From: an uncultured Sphingobacteriales bacterium
Lineage (GTDB): Bacteria; Bacteroidota; Bacteroidia; Chitinophagales; Chitinophagaceae
Reading direction: 5' to 3'
Assembly: GCA_946887085.1 (NCBI GenBank)
Contig: CAMPKG010000053.1
Location: 1-13,754, forward strand
DNA: 13,754 bases
This document shows positions 7,842 through 13,754 of this stretch, piece after piece. How positions within the stretch are numbered: position 1 is the stretch's first letter; every line of letters starts with the position of its first letter. Position numbers and translations under genes: made by a program. The notes beneath the pieces are model-generated. The model had not been told where the DNA came from. It saw only the letters and a program-made list of their open reading frames with translations, and made no database searches.

Positions 7842-9008
7842 TTAGTATGATAGCTGGCTTTGCTTTACAAGTTCCGAAGCATACACACGGGCATCAGCAT
7901 CTGATTGCTGATAATCTTCCAGGGTTGCATGTTCTATGAACGATACTTTTTCCATTGTTTTTTCAATTATATCGCTCATCTCAATAAAGCTCACTTTATT
8001 GTGCAGGAACGATTGGACCACTATCTCGTTAGCGGCGTTCATGATACAGGGCAGGTTGCCGCCCCGGTGCATGGCTTCGCCCGCGAGTGCAAGATTACGG
8101 AAAGTTTTATAATCAGGCTGCTCAAAGGTGAGCTTCGAAAAATCCCTGAAATTCACGCGCTTGAAGTCATTATCTATCCTGTGGGGATATGCTATGGCAT
8201 ATTGAATGGGCAGCTTCATATCTGGCAGCCCCATCTGGGCTTTTACTGAGCTGTCCGTAAACTGCACCAGCGAGTGAATAATGGACTGCGGGTGTATTAC
8301 CACCTCTACCTGGTCATTCTTAAGGCCGAAAAGCCACTTGGCTTCTATCATTTCCAGCCCCTTATTCATCAATGTGGCGCTATCGATGGTGATCTTGGCG
8401 CCCATCGTCCAGTTTGGGTGTTGCAACGCATGGCTGGCTTTCACATTCACCAGGTAGTTGGGCTTGCGGCCCAGGAACGGCCCACCGGAGGCGGTCAATA
8501 TCACTTTCTCCACCTTTGCCGGGTTCTCGCCCACCAGGCATTGGAAAATTGCAGAGTGTTCGCTATCAACAGGAATGATCTCTACTTTTTTCTCCATGGC
8601 CAGTTGCATGACCAGCTCACCAGCTACTACCAATGTTTCTTTATTGGCCAGCGCTACACGTTTACCGGCTTTGATAGCAGCCATGGTAGACGACAGACCG
8701 GCAAAACCAACAATAGCTGCGAGGACTGTGTCAATATTGTCCCACTGTACCACGTCATTGAGCGCCTCCGTACCCGAAAACACTTTTACGGGCAGTGAGG
8801 ATAGTGCCTCTTTTACCACCTGGTATTTGCTTTCGTCGGTTACTACAACAGCATTGGGTTTGAATTTTTGTGCCTGGTGTACAAGCAGTGAAGCGTTGCT
8901 GTGCGCACTCAATACCTCCACCTCAAACATTTCCGGGTGGGATGCCACCACTTCCAATGCCTGTGTGCCTATGGACCCGGTAGATCCTAAAATAGCTAAA
9001 CGCTTCAT
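7842..9008 (-). CDS. dxr: 1-deoxy-D-xylulose-5-phosphate reductoisomerase
   Basis: The product is 388 residues. It converts DXP to 2-C-methyl-D-erythritol 4-phosphate using NADPH and a divalent metal, the committed step of the non-mevalonate isoprenoid pathway, in the cytoplasm. The NADPH loop GSTGSIG is at residues 8-14. ANKE (121-124), PVDSEHSA with metal ligands D148 and E150, LTASGGPF (171-178), HPNWTMGAKITIDSATLMNKGLE with ligand E219, and IHPQSIIHSLVQF (238-250) are all intact. Length is normal. The ATG at 9008 is the natural start because the Rossmann strand begins at once. It leads the dxr-rseP operon and is divergent from the DUF2461 gene. The pairing with rseP matches gene order I recall from other Bacteroidota. 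Confidence 0.97.
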   Translation of the reverse strand: MKRLAILGSTGSIGTQALEVVASHPEMFEVEVLSAHSNASLLVHQAQKFKPNAVVVTDESKYQVVKEALSSLPVKVFSGTEALNDVVQWDNIDTVLAAIVGFAGLSSTMAAIKAGKRVALANKETLVVAGELVMQLAMEKKVEIIPVDSEHSAIFQCLVGENPAKVEKVILTASGGPFLGRKPNYLVNVKASHALQHPNWTMGAKITIDSATLMNKGLEMIEAKWLFGLKNDQVEVVIHPQSIIHSLVQFTDSSVKAQMGLPDMKLPIQYAIAYPHRIDNDFKRVNFRDFSKLTFEQPDYKTFRNLALAGEAMHRGGNLPCIMNAANEIVVQSFLHNKVSFIEMSDIIEKTMEKVSFIEHATLEDYQQSDADARVYASELVKQSQLSY

Positions 9009-9094
9009 TCTATGTTACTGGTTATTCCTTTCTCGTCTCGCTGCAAATCAACGTTTTTAAAGCCATCTGAACAAGCGCGTGGATATTAAACTTT

Positions 9095-9102
9095 CAAAGC
9101 TA
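9095..9102 (-). promoter_or_regulatory. Candidate Bacteroidota -7 element TAGCTTTG for dxr-rseP
   Basis: On the minus strand this reads TAGCTTTG, an exact TAnnTTTG match in the divergent gap before dxr. It would give a leader of roughly 80 nt. No -33 TTTG is seen at the usual spacing. Confidence 0.4.
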
Positions 9103-9166
9103 AATGCGGGATGGCTTATATTCGCGATCGTACTGCGTTTTTCTGAAAATCTTAACAGACAAGGCC

Positions 9167-9823
9167 ATGCTGCAACCCGCGACCATCAGCTTTCTGACCA
9201 AACTGGGCAAAAACAACAATAAGAACTGGTTCGACGAGCACCGCAAAGAATATGAAGCCGCCAAAAAAGACTTCGAACAGCTAGTGGAGGATATCCATGG
9301 CGAGCTATCAAAAACAGAACCGGGAATGTCGGAACATAAATCTAAAAACTCCATTTTCAGGATATTCCGGGATGTGCGCTTTTCGAAAGATAAAACACCT
9401 TATAAAGACCATTTCGGAGCCTATTTCAGCCGCGCCGGCCGTAAAGCGCCCGACGCAGGCTATTATCTGCATATCCAACCGGGTAAAAGCTTCGTTGCCG
9501 GAGGTTTGTGGATGCCAGAGGGGCCACTTTTAAAATCCACACGCCAGGAGATCGACTATAACTTCAGCGAATTCAAAGGGATACTCAACCTGTCAACATT
9601 CAAAAAGCAGTTCAAAAAGCTGGAAGGGGAACAATTGAAGACCTTGCCACAGGGCTATACTGCCGACAACCCTGCCATAGACTACCTGAAAATGAAAAGT
9701 TTTATCGTGTCAACGCCCATAGACGATAAAGACATAACATCGAAGGCTTTCGAAACGAAAGTTCTGAAGTTATTCGCCGTAATGAAACCTTTAGTAGATT
9801 TTCTGAATAGGAGCCTGGATTAG
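9167..9823 (+). CDS. DUF2461 domain-containing protein
   Basis: The product is 218 residues, close to the usual length of the DUF2461 family. Recognisable conserved blocks are NWFDEHRKEYE (20-30), IFRDVRFSKDKTPYKDHFGAYF (66-87), GYYLHIQP (98-105) and GGLWMPE (112-118). There is no signal peptide or membrane segment, so it is probably cytoplasmic. The biochemical role of this family is not known to me. The ATG at 9167 is preferred over the in-frame ATG at 9104, because family-like sequence (PATISFLTKL) starts just after it. Its TAG stop (9821-9823) directly abuts the stop of the converging small ORF, with no hairpin between them. Confidence 0.88.
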   Translation: MLQPATISFLTKLGKNNNKNWFDEHRKEYEAAKKDFEQLVEDIHGELSKTEPGMSEHKSKNSIFRIFRDVRFSKDKTPYKDHFGAYFSRAGRKAPDAGYYLHIQPGKSFVAGGLWMPEGPLLKSTRQEIDYNFSEFKGILNLSTFKKQFKKLEGEQLKTLPQGYTADNPAIDYLKMKSFIVSTPIDDKDITSKAFETKVLKLFAVMKPLVDFLNRSLD

Positions 9824-10069
9824 TTAGTTACAATAAACAATGAATTCGAAAGGCCGGTCGTTCTGCAACATTTTCTTTTTCCTGCGGGGTTTCGATTTTT
9901 GCGTTGATGTGTGATACACATCGAGCATCTCCGTTGCCTGCTGCGTCTTCGTCTCGTTGTCCACTTTGCTAACTATTTTCATTAGCTCCTCTACTTTCTG
10001 GTCAAAATCATCCTGCCAGTTCTGTGCCACCTTAGTGGTCACTAATAACTCTCTGGTCTGCTGCTTCAT
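9824..10069 (-). CDS. Small hypothetical protein (81 aa)
   Basis: I do not recognise this ORF. It has an ATG at 10069 and a TAA at 9826-9824, and no larger gene covers either strand here, so it is not a shadow of another gene. The predicted protein is hydrophilic. It has a charged, probably helical N-terminal half (QDDFDQKVEELMKIVSKVD), then a basic cluster KSKPRRKKK (58-66) and a short hydrophobic-aromatic end. There is no signal peptide or membrane segment. The basic patch could bind nucleic acid, but that is speculation. About 40-55 bases upstream lies an inverted repeat GGTAAA/TTTACC (10108-10124) that could be an operator. Coding potential is plausible but rests only on the open frame and composition. 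Confidence 0.5.
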   Translation of the reverse strand: MKQQTRELLVTTKVAQNWQDDFDQKVEELMKIVSKVDNETKTQQATEMLDVYHTSTQKSKPRRKKKMLQNDRPFEFIVYCN

Positions 10070-10107
10070 AGGGCAATTTTAGAGCGATAAAAAATTATTT
10101 CTAGAAA

Positions 10108-10124
10108 GGTAAACATATTTTACC
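10108..10124. repeat. Short inverted repeat GGTAAA-N5-TTTACC
   Basis: A perfect 6-bp inverted repeat with a CATAT spacer, in the gap between the small ORF (starts 10069) and the hflX stop (10206). It could be an operator dyad for the small ORF. It has no T-run suitable for a terminator. Low significance for its length. Confidence 0.3.
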
Positions 10125-10147
10125 CCAGAAGGAATAGCGATATTGAA

Positions 10148-10182
10148 TATGTGAGCCCTTTTTCAAAAAAACATTTCACATA
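10148..10182. repeat. Imperfect hairpin TATGTGA / TCACATA downstream of hflX
   Basis: Seven complementary bases (10148-10154 and 10176-10182), extendable by one G-T pair, with a loop of about 20 bases rich in A or T. It begins about 24 bases past the hflX stop and might contribute to 3' end formation. It is not a standard intrinsic terminator, because the T-run lies inside the loop. Confidence 0.3.
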
Positions 10183-10205
10183 CATAAGTCCCGGATAATG
10201 GAAGT

Positions 10206-11393
10206 CTAATAGAACTGGGTAAGGTAAGGATAGCGCTCTTCGTAGAGCTCCTTTACTTTGTCAAGTATAGTTTGCCGGAGCTGGTCGATGTTCCTTCGCT
10301 CGGTGGCGGAAATGAATACGCAGGAGCCATGGGTCTCATTTTCCCAACGCGTTCTCAACTGCCGCAGCAGGTCTTGCTTCACTTCATCGTCCAGCCACGG
10401 ATCGAAAACCTTTTCTTCATAAAGGTCCATTTTGTTGAAGATGGTGAGTATGGGTTTGTCGAAGGCTTTGATCTCCTGCAGGGTTTTGTTTACCACGCCC
10501 ATCTGGTCTTCATAGGCGGGGTGCGATATATCCACCACATGCAGCAGGCAATCCGCTTCGCGCACCTCATCTAACGTGCTCTTAAAGCTTTCTACCAGGT
10601 GGTGCGGCAATTTGCGGATAAATCCAACTGTATCGCTGAGGAGGAAAGGTGTCTGCTCATATACCACTTTACGTGTTGTGGTATCCAGAGTAGCGAAGAG
10701 TTTATTCTCTGCAAAAACCTCGGACTTCGTGAGCAGGTTCATGATGGTGCTCTTACCTACGTTTGTATAACCAACAAGGGCCACGCGAACATAGGTTCCG
10801 CGTTCTTTCCGCTGCGTGATCGACTGCTTATCTATCTCTGCCAGTCTTTTACGTAGTAGCGAGATCTTATCCTTAATGATACGGCGGTCGGTCTCTATCT
10901 CCGTTTCACCAGGACCGCGGGTACCAATACCTCCACCGAGACGTTCCAGGTGTTTCCACATACCGCGCAGGCGGGGAAGGATATATTGATACTGCGCCAG
11001 CTCTACCTGCACTTTAGCTTGTGCGGTTTTCGCGCGCCGGGCGAAAATGTCGAGAATAAGGTCGCTTCGGTCGATGGTCTTGATGCCGATAGCCTCGGTA
11101 ATATTGTTGATCTGGGAACCGGTAAGCTCGTCATCAAATATGGCAAGGTTTACGCCTTTTGCTTTCACATAGTCGCGTATTTCCTCCAACTTACCCTTAC
11201 CAACAAATGTGCGACTGTCGGCTTTAGGCAACTTTTGTATGAACGTTTTGACGGTATGCGCACCTGCGGTCTCGGCCAAAAATGCCAGTTCTGCGAGGTA
11301 TTCCTTTACCTGCTCTTCAGTTTGCAGTTTGTGCACCAGGCCGATAAGCACAGCGCTCTCTTCATTCTGGATAATATTCTTTTGCTCGATCAT
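10206..11393 (-). CDS. hflX: GTPase HflX (ribosome-splitting factor family)
   Basis: The product is 395 residues. HflX is a translation-associated GTPase that binds the 50S subunit and splits stalled or idle ribosomes under stress. The N-terminal HflX domain is present (TFVGKGKLEEI at 62-72, DDELTGSQ at 87-94), then the linker signature GGGIGTRGPGETEIETDRR (153-171). The G domain has GYTNVGKST (208-216), DTVGFIRKLPH (254-264), NKMD (320-323) and ISATE (361-365). Length is standard and no key residue is missing. The ATG at 11393 fits the family N-terminus. The gene follows the arginase-family gene by 72 bases, but a strong hairpin terminator lies in that gap. Expression therefore needs either read-through or the promoter-like TATTTTTG at 11446-11453 located before the hairpin. 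Confidence 0.96.
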   Translation of the reverse strand: MIEQKNIIQNEESAVLIGLVHKLQTEEQVKEYLAELAFLAETAGAHTVKTFIQKLPKADSRTFVGKGKLEEIRDYVKAKGVNLAIFDDELTGSQINNITEAIGIKTIDRSDLILDIFARRAKTAQAKVQVELAQYQYILPRLRGMWKHLERLGGGIGTRGPGETEIETDRRIIKDKISLLRKRLAEIDKQSITQRKERGTYVRVALVGYTNVGKSTIMNLLTKSEVFAENKLFATLDTTTRKVVYEQTPFLLSDTVGFIRKLPHHLVESFKSTLDEVREADCLLHVVDISHPAYEDQMGVVNKTLQEIKAFDKPILTIFNKMDLYEEKVFDPWLDDEVKQDLLRQLRTRWENETHGSCVFISATERRNIDQLRQTILDKVKELYEERYPYLTQFY

Positions 11394-11406
11394 CAGGGTT
11401 ATCTAT

Positions 11407-11434
11407 AAAAAAATCATCCCGCGATGGCGGGATG
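11407..11434 (-). terminator. Intrinsic terminator or attenuator just before hflX
   Basis: On the minus strand: stem CATCCCGC / GCGGGATG, 8 perfect bp with a CATC loop, then A and seven T (11413-11407). It lies 31 bases after the stop of the arginase-family gene and 13 bases before the hflX ATG. It can end the upstream transcript, and could also act as a leader attenuator for hflX. Confidence 0.88.
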
Positions 11435-11445
11435 GTTCCACTTTG

Positions 11446-11453
11446 CAAAAATA
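11446..11453 (-). promoter_or_regulatory. Candidate -7 element TATTTTTG for hflX
   Basis: An exact TAnnTTTG match on the minus strand, between the stop of the arginase-family gene and the terminator hairpin. A transcript starting a few bases after it would carry the hairpin in its 5' leader. No -33 TTTG is visible at normal spacing, so this is tentative. Confidence 0.4.
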
Positions 11454-11465
11454 TGAATATTCCCT

Positions 11466-12599
11466 TTATAACAGGCGTTCCTGTTCACGCAGCCAGCGTT
11501 CGGGTATCTCGTCGTTGCTGGCTACAAGGTAGTCTTTGTAAGAGCAGGGAACGTACATCTGATTAGGCAGCTTCATCCACCACCTGTTGGTGCGTTTGCT
11601 TTTGAGGAAGGTAGTATCATTATCTGTAAAGCTGACGTGGAAAGTGACGAACTCATCGTGCTCGTGCAGTTCAGCCTCAGTCTTGCGGATGAGGTGGCCA
11701 TCTATAAAATACCAGATCATCTGCGAGATGAGCCTGGCAGTCATGTTATGCGTGTCGTTGGCGTCATTGTAGCCGTAAATGCCTAGCGAAGTCAATCGAC
11801 TACTCATACCCGCATAACGTGTCAGCAGGCAGGCTTCGTCGCCTGTAAAACCATTAGGCGAGCCATTAATATTCACAGGAGCATCGCTGTAACGAACAGC
11901 CGAAATATCGAAACTGAACAGGTCGCTGGTGCGCAATACGGGCTCCATGTCTTCCATATGCTCGCGGACACGGCCCAGCCTGAAAAAATCAAAACGCAGC
12001 TTATCAAGCGTTTCCATCATCCGCGGGTGCGCGTAATAGCTCTGAAAACCGATATGGCTGTAATGCCTGATGTAGTTCGGCTGTGTCGTCAGCATATCCA
12101 TCAGGAAGGTGCGCGAGGTGATCCCTTCACCTTCTTCCAGGTCCACATGCATATCTGCCACCGATGCATTGATCATCTGCGCAGATCTTTTGAATGCTTC
12201 GTACTGCTGCATGGTAAGATCGTGCGAACCTCCAATGACCACAACCGTTTTACCGGAAAGATGCAGCTCGTGCAGAACTTCGCGCAGAGCTGCACGTGTG
12301 TCGTCCACAGATACACCTTGGCGGATGTCTCCCGCATCGGCGATCTTTATACCCGGGTGCCAGTTGTAGAGGCTGTATAATTCTTCGCGAACTGTGTCAG
12401 CACTATTACTGTAATCCGCATACGGGTCCTCACCACGCCATTCACCGCAGCCCAGGATGACGATATCCGCATCTTCCCAGTTGAACTCTTCACCGGTGAA
12501 GCACTGGATATTGGCACCCCACTGCAAAGGCAGGTAGCTGTGCGGCTGTTTCGTTTCAATAAAATGTTGGGGGGCAAAAAAATGCCTGAGGTCTTGCAT
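11466..12599 (-). CDS. Arginase / formimidoylglutamase family protein
   Basis: The product is 377 residues with a ureohydrolase fold. Motif one is VVVIGGSHDLT (119-129, His126). Motif two is VADMHVDLEEG (147-157; D149, H151, D153). Motif three is SFDISAVRYSDAPVN (229-243), where Asp231 is kept but the second Asp of the usual SxDxD is Ser233. So five of the six classical Mn ligands are present. The block SPNGFTGDEACLLTRYAGMS (247-266) and the roughly 75-residue C-terminal extension resemble Bacteroidota proteins usually annotated formimidoylglutamase or arginase. Hydrolysis of a guanidino or formimino substrate is possible but not assured. No histidine- or arginine-catabolism genes lie nearby. 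The ATG at 12599 is the chosen start. It is divergent from ftsX and ends before a terminator. Confidence 0.82.
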   Translation of the reverse strand: MQDLRHFFAPQHFIETKQPHSYLPLQWGANIQCFTGEEFNWEDADIVILGCGEWRGEDPYADYSNSADTVREELYSLYNWHPGIKIADAGDIRQGVSVDDTRAALREVLHELHLSGKTVVVIGGSHDLTMQQYEAFKRSAQMINASVADMHVDLEEGEGITSRTFLMDMLTTQPNYIRHYSHIGFQSYYAHPRMMETLDKLRFDFFRLGRVREHMEDMEPVLRTSDLFSFDISAVRYSDAPVNINGSPNGFTGDEACLLTRYAGMSSRLTSLGIYGYNDANDTHNMTARLISQMIWYFIDGHLIRKTEAELHEHDEFVTFHVSFTDNDTTFLKSKRTNRWWMKLPNQMYVPCSYKDYLVASNDEIPERWLREQERLL

Positions 12600-12634
12600 A
12601 TAAATGAAAAGATTGCCTAAAAATAATCAAATAC

Positions 12635-12655
12635 ACCTGCGCTCCATAACCTGCG
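12635..12655. repeat. Two direct copies of ACCTGCG, 14-base period
   Basis: ACCTGCG occurs at 12635-12641 and 12649-12655 in the divergent gap between the arginase-family gene and ftsX. A regulator with two half-sites is conceivable. Seven-base repeats also arise by chance. Confidence 0.25.
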
Positions 12656-12749
12656 GCACGTGAAAGAACTATAACGTGTATTCATTATTTAAATTGTTAA
12701 ATTCAATACGCAATATTTTTCACAACCCCTCATTTCTGACGGTTTTTTA

Positions 12750-12757
12750 TATTTTTG
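12750..12757 (+). promoter_or_regulatory. Candidate -7 element TATTTTTG at the ftsX start
   Basis: An exact TAnnTTTG match ending 5 bases before the ATG at 12763. If used, transcription would start at or very near the start codon. No -33 TTTG is found at the expected distance. The match could be chance in T-rich sequence. Confidence 0.35.
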
Positions 12758-12762
12758 GCAGA

Positions 12763-13620
12763 ATGGCAATTAGTAAAAAAGCAAAACCTTCCTACGTGTA
12801 TGCTATAGTTGGCATATCGCTGGTGTTATTCCTGCTGGGCACGCTGGGCTGGCTGGTACTCAACGGCCGCTCGCTGAGCCGATCGTTCAGGGAAGATATC
12901 CAGGTGGAGGTGATCATGCACGACAATACACGCCCGGAAAATATCGCAGCACTGAAGAATATCATCGACAAACAATCTTGGGTGAAGAAATCGGAGATCA
13001 TTACTAAAGAAGACGCTGCCAAACGCTTTATGCAGGACGGAGGTGAAGACTATACCGAGCTGCTCGACTTTAACCCACTATACTCATCCATCGCGGTAAA
13101 CCTGCACGCCCAATATGTAAATAAAGATAGCCTGGAGAAGGTCGGTAAATTCATGATGCAGAGCAATATTGTTCGCGATGTGAGCTATCCTACTACCGTG
13201 GTAGAAAAAATGAACAGCAATTTCCAGAAGCTGGGTATCATCCTGGGTTCCATCTCGCTATTGTTGTTCATTGTAGTAGTGATATTAATAGACAACACGG
13301 TGCGCCTGGCCATGTTTAGCAACCGTTTCCTGATCAAAACCATGCAGATGGTGGGTGCAACCCGTTGGTTCATCACCCGCCCATTCGACAGGCGTGCTAT
13401 ACTGAATGGCCTGATCAGCGGTGTTATTTCTGTTGCCGGCCTTTGGCTGGTCATATCTTTTGCTCAAAACCAGCTGCCATCGCTGAAAGCGCTGAACGAC
13501 CCGGCTATGCTGGCTGTGCTGATGGCAGGAATGATATTGATGGGAATAGCAATATCCGTGGTAAGTACACACCGCTCGGTGCTGAAATACCTGAAAATGC
13601 ACGTTGACGACCTTTATTAA
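12763..13620 (+). CDS. ftsX: Cell division permease-like protein FtsX
   Basis: The product is a 285-residue inner-membrane protein with typical FtsX topology: a cytoplasmic N-terminus, TM1 (about 13-34), a periplasmic domain of about 120 residues (35-157, including VEVIMHDNTRP and SEIITKEDAAKRFMQD), TM2 (158-177), the cytoplasmic loop with MQMVGATRWFI (194-204) that contacts the ABC partner, TM3 (212-233), TM4 (247-268), and a short tail. Together with the ATPase FtsE (not in this window) it regulates peptidoglycan hydrolases at the division site. The ATG at 12763 is chosen over an in-frame GTG at 12676 because family-like sequence begins there. A DUF3098 gene follows after 23 bases, a gene order I recall as conserved in Bacteroidota. 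Confidence 0.93.
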   Translation: MAISKKAKPSYVYAIVGISLVLFLLGTLGWLVLNGRSLSRSFREDIQVEVIMHDNTRPENIAALKNIIDKQSWVKKSEIITKEDAAKRFMQDGGEDYTELLDFNPLYSSIAVNLHAQYVNKDSLEKVGKFMMQSNIVRDVSYPTTVVEKMNSNFQKLGIILGSISLLLFIVVVILIDNTVRLAMFSNRFLIKTMQMVGATRWFITRPFDRRAILNGLISGVISVAGLWLVISFAQNQLPSLKALNDPAMLAVLMAGMILMGIAISVVSTHRSVLKYLKMHVDDLY

Positions 13621-13643
13621 TTTTCTTTGTGTAATATTGTTTT

Positions 13644-13754
13644 ATGGCAACAACCAAAACCACTACAACGACCAAAACAACCGGACCAAGGGGCAACCAG
13701 ACCTTCCTGTTCGATAAAAGCAATTATATGTGGATGATAGGCGGCGTAGCGCTG
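13644..13754 (+). CDS. DUF3098 membrane protein (partial, N-terminus only)
   Basis: The first 37 codons are visible before the window ends. After a Thr/Lys-rich, low-complexity start (MATTKTTTTTKTTGPRGNQ) comes TFLFDKSNYMWMIGGVAL, which matches the start of DUF3098, a small two-helix membrane family (NY followed by a Gly-containing hydrophobic helix). The position directly after ftsX supports the call. In related genomes I recall uppP (undecaprenyl-diphosphatase) and truB following it, which would link the locus to the cell envelope. Function is unknown. Confidence 0.8.
   Translation, partial: MATTKTTTTTKTTGPRGNQTFLFDKSNYMWMIGGVAL

Noticed and set aside
8458..9060. 200-codon plus-strand ORF opposite dxr
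   Set aside because: Antisense shadow of dxr. It has Ser/Thr/Ala-rich composition typical of a complement frame and no recognisable motifs.
11402..11416. Tiny upstream ORF (Met-Ile-Phe-Leu-stop) in the hflX leader
   Set aside because: It is made of the terminator arm and its T-run, so it is most likely an accident of the hairpin sequence. It lacks the regulatory codons expected of a leader peptide.
1..13754. Search for mobile elements, CRISPR arrays, toxin-antitoxin pairs or defence genes
   Set aside because: I found no transposase, integrase, terminal inverted repeats, regular repeat-spacer structure or nuclease-like small gene pair. The genes are mostly housekeeping or envelope genes with even composition.

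Overview
This window looks like ordinary chromosomal core sequence of a member of the Bacteroidota, probably a Chitinophagaceae-like lineage. Five things support this: a C-terminal type IX secretion (Por) sorting domain, a RemB/Wzi-like outer-membrane protein, a tmRNA whose tag reads GESNYAMAA, the ftsX-DUF3098 gene pair, and several intergenic matches to the Bacteroidota -7 promoter element TAnnTTTG. Start codons also lack Shine-Dalgarno sequences. The family-level placement is inference from recalled sequences, not a computed phylogeny.

Layout. (1) 1-2696, minus strand: dihydroorotase (pyrC) followed with no gap by a MutS-core ATPase that runs off the left edge. (2) 2759-4444, plus: an outer-membrane protein of the RemB/Wzi-like group, converging on a T9SS-secreted tandem-domain protein (4482-5816, minus). 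The two share one bidirectional terminator. (3) 5967-6335, minus: ssrA (tmRNA) with its own UUCG-capped terminator. (4) 6446-9008, minus: a dxr-rseP operon (isoprenoid precursor synthesis and intramembrane proteolysis). (5) 9167-9823, plus: a DUF2461 protein whose stop codon abuts the stop of a small unknown ORF on the other strand (9824-10069). (6) 10206-12599, minus: an arginase/formimidoylglutamase-family protein, an intrinsic terminator, then the ribosome-associated GTPase HflX. (7) 12763 to the right edge, plus: ftsX, then the start of a DUF3098 membrane protein.

There is no prophage, insertion sequence, CRISPR array, toxin-antitoxin pair or recognisable defence island. No gap between genes exceeds about 165 bases. 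I do not see a new multi-gene system. The points worth a second look are: a terminator hairpin that sits between a promoter-like element and the hflX start and so could be an attenuator; an arginase-fold protein with one of six metal ligands replaced; a dihydroorotase with Gln in place of the first His of the HxH motif; a MutS-like protein lacking mismatch-recognition domains; a -7 element so close to the ftsX start that the message might be leaderless; and an unassigned 81-residue ORF.
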